A program made the position numbers and the translations under genes. A stretch of DNA of 20,061 bases from Bacteroidia bacterium (GTDB lineage: Bacteria; Bacteroidota; Bacteroidia; Bacteroidales; BM523), in NCBI GenBank assembly GCA_016209245.1, contig JACQWN010000244.1, forward strand, positions 1-20,061, in the 5' to 3' direction. Under the pieces are notes generated by a model. It saw only the letters and a program-made list of their open reading frames with translations, searched no databases and had not been told where the DNA came from. Below are positions 16,321 to 20,061 of the stretch, one piece after another. The first letter of the stretch is position 1, and every line of letters begins with the position of its first letter.

Positions 16321-19300
16321 TTGAAACGATTTTTAGTCTATTTAATAATATTTTTTGTAACCTGTATTTCAAGGAGTCAGGACGTCCTTCAGAATTACTC
16401 ACTAAAAGAGGGATTGAGTGAAGTTCAGGTTTTGGATATTTGTCAGGATTCTTCCGGCTATTTATATATAGGCACTAACGGCGGCGGTCTAAATATATAT
16501 GATGGCAAAGAATTCCGTTATATTACTACCGGCGAAGGATTGTCAGGTAACGTAGTATATGCTGTCGAGCTGGGGTTTCATGGAGAAATTCTTGTGGGTA
16601 CGGATAATGATGACCTCTCCAATACCATTATTTATGATATTTTTATTGACAGTAAGGATAATGTCTGGATAGCAACTTTTGGTAGCGGTGTTTTTTGTCT
16701 GAAGGATAACAAGCTAATTCATTATAATACTGACAACGGTTTATTGACTAATATTGTAAGAGCAGTTGTTGAGGATACTACTGGGAAAATATGGATAGGA
16801 ACAGAGGTTGGGCTGAACTATTTAGAAAACGGCAAAATATGTGAATTCAATCCGAAAAATCGGGGAATCTCGACAATAAAAAGTGCTTTAATAACAAAAT
16901 CCGGTGAACTATGGATTGGTTACCAGTATGGTATTATTGAAAAGATTGATTATACGAAACAACTGAAAATTAACTATTTCATCAATTTAAAAAAGGAAAA
17001 CTTAATTTGGATTCTTTATGAAGATTTTGAAAACAATATCTTTGTTGGTACAGAAAACGGGTTATATAAATATACTGAAAAACCATTCCTGTATTACAAT
17101 GAATCGTCAAATGTAGATGACGGCAACATTACGGCAATATGCAGATTATCAACCAGCGAACTTCTTATTGGCAGCAATGTTAATGGATTATCATATTATG
17201 AAACGCGAAGCGATTATTCAATAAAAAAAATCAGGAATATTAACAAACGAAGCGACATACTGCTTCCTTCAAACAATATCAGGACAATCTTCGAAGATCG
17301 CGAAAAGAAAATATGGATTGGTACAAAAAACGGAATAGTCAAAATTAACAATGGGGAAATTTATTATTATACACGGGAAAATACCAATATAGCTAAAAAT
17401 AGAATATTTGTCGTCCCAGGTATTCCAAATAAAACAATAAATGCAATCAACCAGGATTCTGAAGGGAAAATATGGTTCGGAACCTCAAAGGGCGTATGTT
17501 ATTTTGACGGAAAAGAATTTACTGATTTGGGGATGGTTATTCATGAAATCAAGAACTATGAGATATGGTACGTTTTTGAAGACCATAATAGTGATATCTG
17601 GTTTGCTACTGATAAAGGCGCCATACAATACCATAACGACAAATTGATTAAATTCACTTCGGCTAACGGATTTATAGATGGAAAAGTCAAAACCATTCAG
17701 CAGGATAAATTCGGCAGGTTATGGTTTGCTACAGGTCAGGGTATTTTTTATTACGAAAATGGAGTTTTCACAAATATTACAAAAAAGGATGGACTATCAT
17801 CAGATAATATCTATTTTATTGATATATTGGATAATAATTTATGGATTGGTTCCAATATCGGAATTGATAAACTGGATATTGAAGAAACTTTTAATGACAC
17901 ATCTTATTCAATAAAAAATTATGGTGCTGATGAAGGTTTTTACGGTATAGAATGTAATATTAATTCTTTTGCAAACGATACTGCCGGAAGAATCTGGGTC
18001 GGCACGGTTAACGGACTTGCTTTATATATACCCGAAAGAGATAAAATATCAGATACAAAACTTAAAACTATCATAAAGGGGATCAAAATAAAGAATGAAG
18101 AAATAGATTTATCCGGGTATTCCGCAGGTATTGATTCGACAACATTTCTACCGATTAATTTAGCTCTGCCCCATAACAAAAATCATATAACCTTTGAGTA
18201 TTATGCACCGAATTTTGCATTGCCGGATAGGGTCAGGTACAAATTCAGACTTATTGGATTTGACACGGATTGGTTTCCTGAAACGAAAGATAATAAGGCG
18301 GTTTATACGAACCTTCCTGCCGGAAATTATGAATTTGCCGTTAAAGCAATAAACAAAGATGGTATTGAGAATGATATCCCCACTACTTTTAAATTTACTA
18401 TTAATCCTCCGTTCTGGAAAACATGGTGGTTCATTACTTTATGTGTAGTCACCCTAATCATCCTTATTTATTTATATATCAGACGGAGAGAAGCCTCTTT
18501 ACGCAAAGAAAAGGAAATTCTGGAGGAAAAAGTCAGAATCAGAACAAAACAAATACAGCAGCAAAAGGATGAAATTGAAAAACAGGCAATCGAACTGGAA
18601 AAATTATCCATTGTTGCCAGCGAGACAGAAAATTCGGTTATTATTGCAGGCCCTGATTTGAAAATCGAATGGGTAAATGATGGTTTTGTCCGGATGACAG
18701 GTTATACATTTGAGGAATATAAAAAAGAAAAAGGAACCGGTTTTATTGAGACAAGCAGTAATCCTCAATTGCCGGAAATGATAAATGAATGTGTTGAACA
18801 CAGGAAATCAGTTGTATATGTCACACAAACAGAGAAAAAAACAGGGGAAGAACTATGGATTCAGACAACTTTAACTCCGGTTCTCAATGATGATGGCACT
18901 ATCAGGAAATTTGTCGCAATTGATTCTGATATTACTAAGATTAAGAAAGCGGAAGAAGAAATTTCCTTTCTTTATGACCTTTCCGTTCAGAAGCAGAAAG
19001 AAATAGCCCTGCAAATGTTAAAAAATATTTTATAATAACTGTTGCCGACTGTACCGGACATGGTGTTCCTGGCGCTTTTATGAGTATGCTCGGCATTTCA
19101 TTTTTAAATGAGATTGTCAGAAAAGAAGAGGTTACCAAAGCGAGCGATGTATTAAATCATTTACGCCAGCATGTAATTGATTCCCTGCGTCAAAAAGGTA
19201 TATCAGGCGAACAGAAAGATGGTATGGATATAGCTTTGGCAGTGATGGATACAGAAACAAAAAAATTACAGTTTGCGGGAGCGTATAACCCGCTTTGGCT

Positions 19301-19682
19301 CATAAGACATGAAAATATTTTAAGGATAGATATTCTTGATAATCCTGAAGATGCTATTACGGAAATAAGAGGAAATAAGATGCCTGTAGCTATACATATT
19401 ATTATGGAACCATTCCAGAATTTTGAAGTAGATATTGAACCAGGCGATACTTTCTACTTATTTTCAGACGGATATGCTGATCAATTCGGTGGTGAAAGGG
19501 GGAAAAAATTTATGTCCAGACCTTTAAAACGATTATTAATGAAAAATCAAAAATTATCAATGCAAGAACAAGCGGAGGTTCTTGATAAAACAATCGAAGA
19601 ATGGAAAGCATTTATTAATCCTGCAACGGGGAAACATTTTGAACAGACTGATGATATTACAGTCATTGGTGTACGTATTTAA
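16321..19682 (+). pseudogene. Beta-propeller/Y_Y_Y/PAS/SpoIIE-phosphatase signalling protein, internally deleted
   Basis: The start is TTG at 16321; it directly precedes a signal peptide (KRFLVYLIIFFVTCISRSQ) and no ATG lies upstream. Residues of about 20-600 are two-component-regulator-propeller repeats (DSSGYLYIGTNGGGL, DTTGKIWIGTEVGL, DREKKIWIGTKNGI, DKFGRLWFATGQGI and others). A Y_Y_Y domain follows (about 615-697), then a membrane helix (WWFITLCVVTLIILIYLYI, about 702-720), a coiled coil and a PAS domain (about 763-880). The frame ends at TAA 19033-19035. In another frame the protein resumes as KYFIITVADCTGHGVPGAFM and continues through KDGMDIALAVMD, LFSDGYADQFGG and QTDDITVIGVRI to 19682: a SpoIIE/PP2C serine phosphatase domain. 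About 55-60 residues expected before it, including the SGDFYW metal-binding aspartate, are missing. The intact protein would sense a periplasmic signal and dephosphorylate a cytoplasmic partner. Confidence 0.85.
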
Positions 19683-19691
19683 TCAACATTA

Positions 19692-19820
19692 TTACCAAAT
19701 GCGTTTTACCAATCCTGTTAAATATTTATCAAATATTTCATCTTTGCTAATAATTTGCATGTTTTCTACTTCTGCTTGGGCAATGATAATTCTATCGAAG
19801 GGGTCTCTATGATAAAATTC
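19692..19820 (-). pseudogene. C-terminal remnant of a VapC-type PIN toxin
   Basis: The minus strand encodes EFYHRDPFDRIIIAQAEVEN, then MQIISKDEIFDKY and ends VKRIW with TAA. HRDPFDRxxIAQA and the closing IW are hallmarks of the last third of PIN-domain (VapC) RNases. The first 80 or so residues, with the initial metal-binding aspartate, are absent. The remnant begins where the partner antitoxin ends, so the bulk of the toxin has been deleted and no active RNase can be made. Confidence 0.75.
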
Positions 19821-20049
19821 ATATATTCTTTAAAATCATCAAGTGGTTCATCAAAATCAGGCGCTAATACATATTTCCCTTTTGAGCTTCCAAATGTTGG
19901 TTTTTTAATGTTCTTTTTTTAGTAACTTGTTGATTACAATCAGTTTGCTTATGGTAATTATTTATAAGATACTGAATATAATGCAATACTTCTTGTTTTA
20001 ATGTTTCGGGCAATAGAAATAATTGATTTATTATTAGATGTTCGGACAT
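19820..20049 (-). pseudogene. DUF2281-type antitoxin, frameshifted
   Basis: From ATG 20049 the frame encodes MSEHLIINQLFLLPETLKQE, then VLHYIQYLINNY, the helical opening of DUF2281 antitoxins that pair with PIN toxins. It goes out of frame in A-rich sequence (T runs at 19901-19906 and 19914-19920 on the plus strand) and ends at TAG 19864-19866. The true continuation is in another frame: KPTFGSSKGKYVLAPDFDEP followed by LDDFKEYM, the conserved C-terminal tail of the family. One base is lost or gained in a homopolymer, so a sequencing error is possible, but the adjacent toxin is also gutted, which favours real decay. The last 12 bases of the window lie upstream of this start. Confidence 0.72.
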
Positions 20050-20061
20050 GGCTTTAGTTTT

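Noticed and set aside
1..20061. tRNA or rRNA genes
   Set aside because: I saw no cloverleaf-like GC-rich segment with a TTC-A-A arm and no rRNA-like sequence on either strand, though an exact covariance search was not possible.

Overview
The window looks like a chromosomal segment of a Bacteroidetes (Bacteroidota) genome. The base composition is AT-rich and nearly every stop codon is TAA. There are two SBBP-repeat secreted proteins with type IX secretion (T9SS) C-terminal sorting domains, a PKD/FISUMP lipoprotein, a beta-propeller/Y_Y_Y signalling protein, and promoter-like TAnnTTTG motifs. The species cannot be named from the sequence alone.

Layout. Positions 1-422 hold the 3' end of an SBBP-repeat/T9SS protein. 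Positions 503-1500 (minus) hold a broken DUF4143-type AAA ATPase. A strong 44-nt palindromic terminator (1635-1678) and malate dehydrogenase (1688-2623, minus) follow. Positions 2624-3292 are a gene-poor stretch with a 22-bp tandem operator-like repeat, an unidentified coding fragment and what looks like a decayed nucleotidyltransferase/HEPN pair. Next come the PKD/FISUMP lipoprotein (3293-4531), a frameshifted AbiEi antitoxin with an intact AbiEii-type nucleotidyltransferase (4604-5832), an ABC-F ATPase (5862-7802), a GNAT acetyltransferase (7792-8352) and a large GH42-like secreted protein (8386-10932). A second SBBP/T9SS gene (10929-13244, minus) converges on it and carries one in-frame TGA. 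Positions 13245-13821 are non-coding, with an IS66-like N-terminal remnant, a promoter candidate and a 218-bp element bounded by inverted repeats. After this come a polytopic membrane protein (13822-15168), a frameshifted Wzz-like gene (15158-16028, minus), a 52-codon unknown ORF (16132-16290, minus), a propeller/Y_Y_Y/PAS/SpoIIE signalling gene with an internal deletion (16321-19682), and a collapsed DUF2281/PIN toxin-antitoxin pair (19692-20049, minus).

How it fits together. The intact genes mix housekeeping (mdh, ABC-F), envelope or polysaccharide functions (membrane protein, Wzz-like protein) and the secreted proteins typical of free-living Bacteroidetes. The most striking property is the number of damaged genes. 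Three loci (DUF4143 ATPase, SpoIIE protein, PIN toxin) keep the head and tail of a gene, or of a gene pair, but have lost the middle. Four others carry a single frameshift or nonsense codon. Much of the damage falls in toxin-antitoxin-like or selfish genes. Either this is a decaying accessory region or some of the lesions are assembly or sequencing errors; reads would decide. I found no convincing novel multi-gene system. The best candidates for something undescribed are the 218-bp inverted-repeat element, the 52-codon ORF and the 848-residue GH42-like protein.
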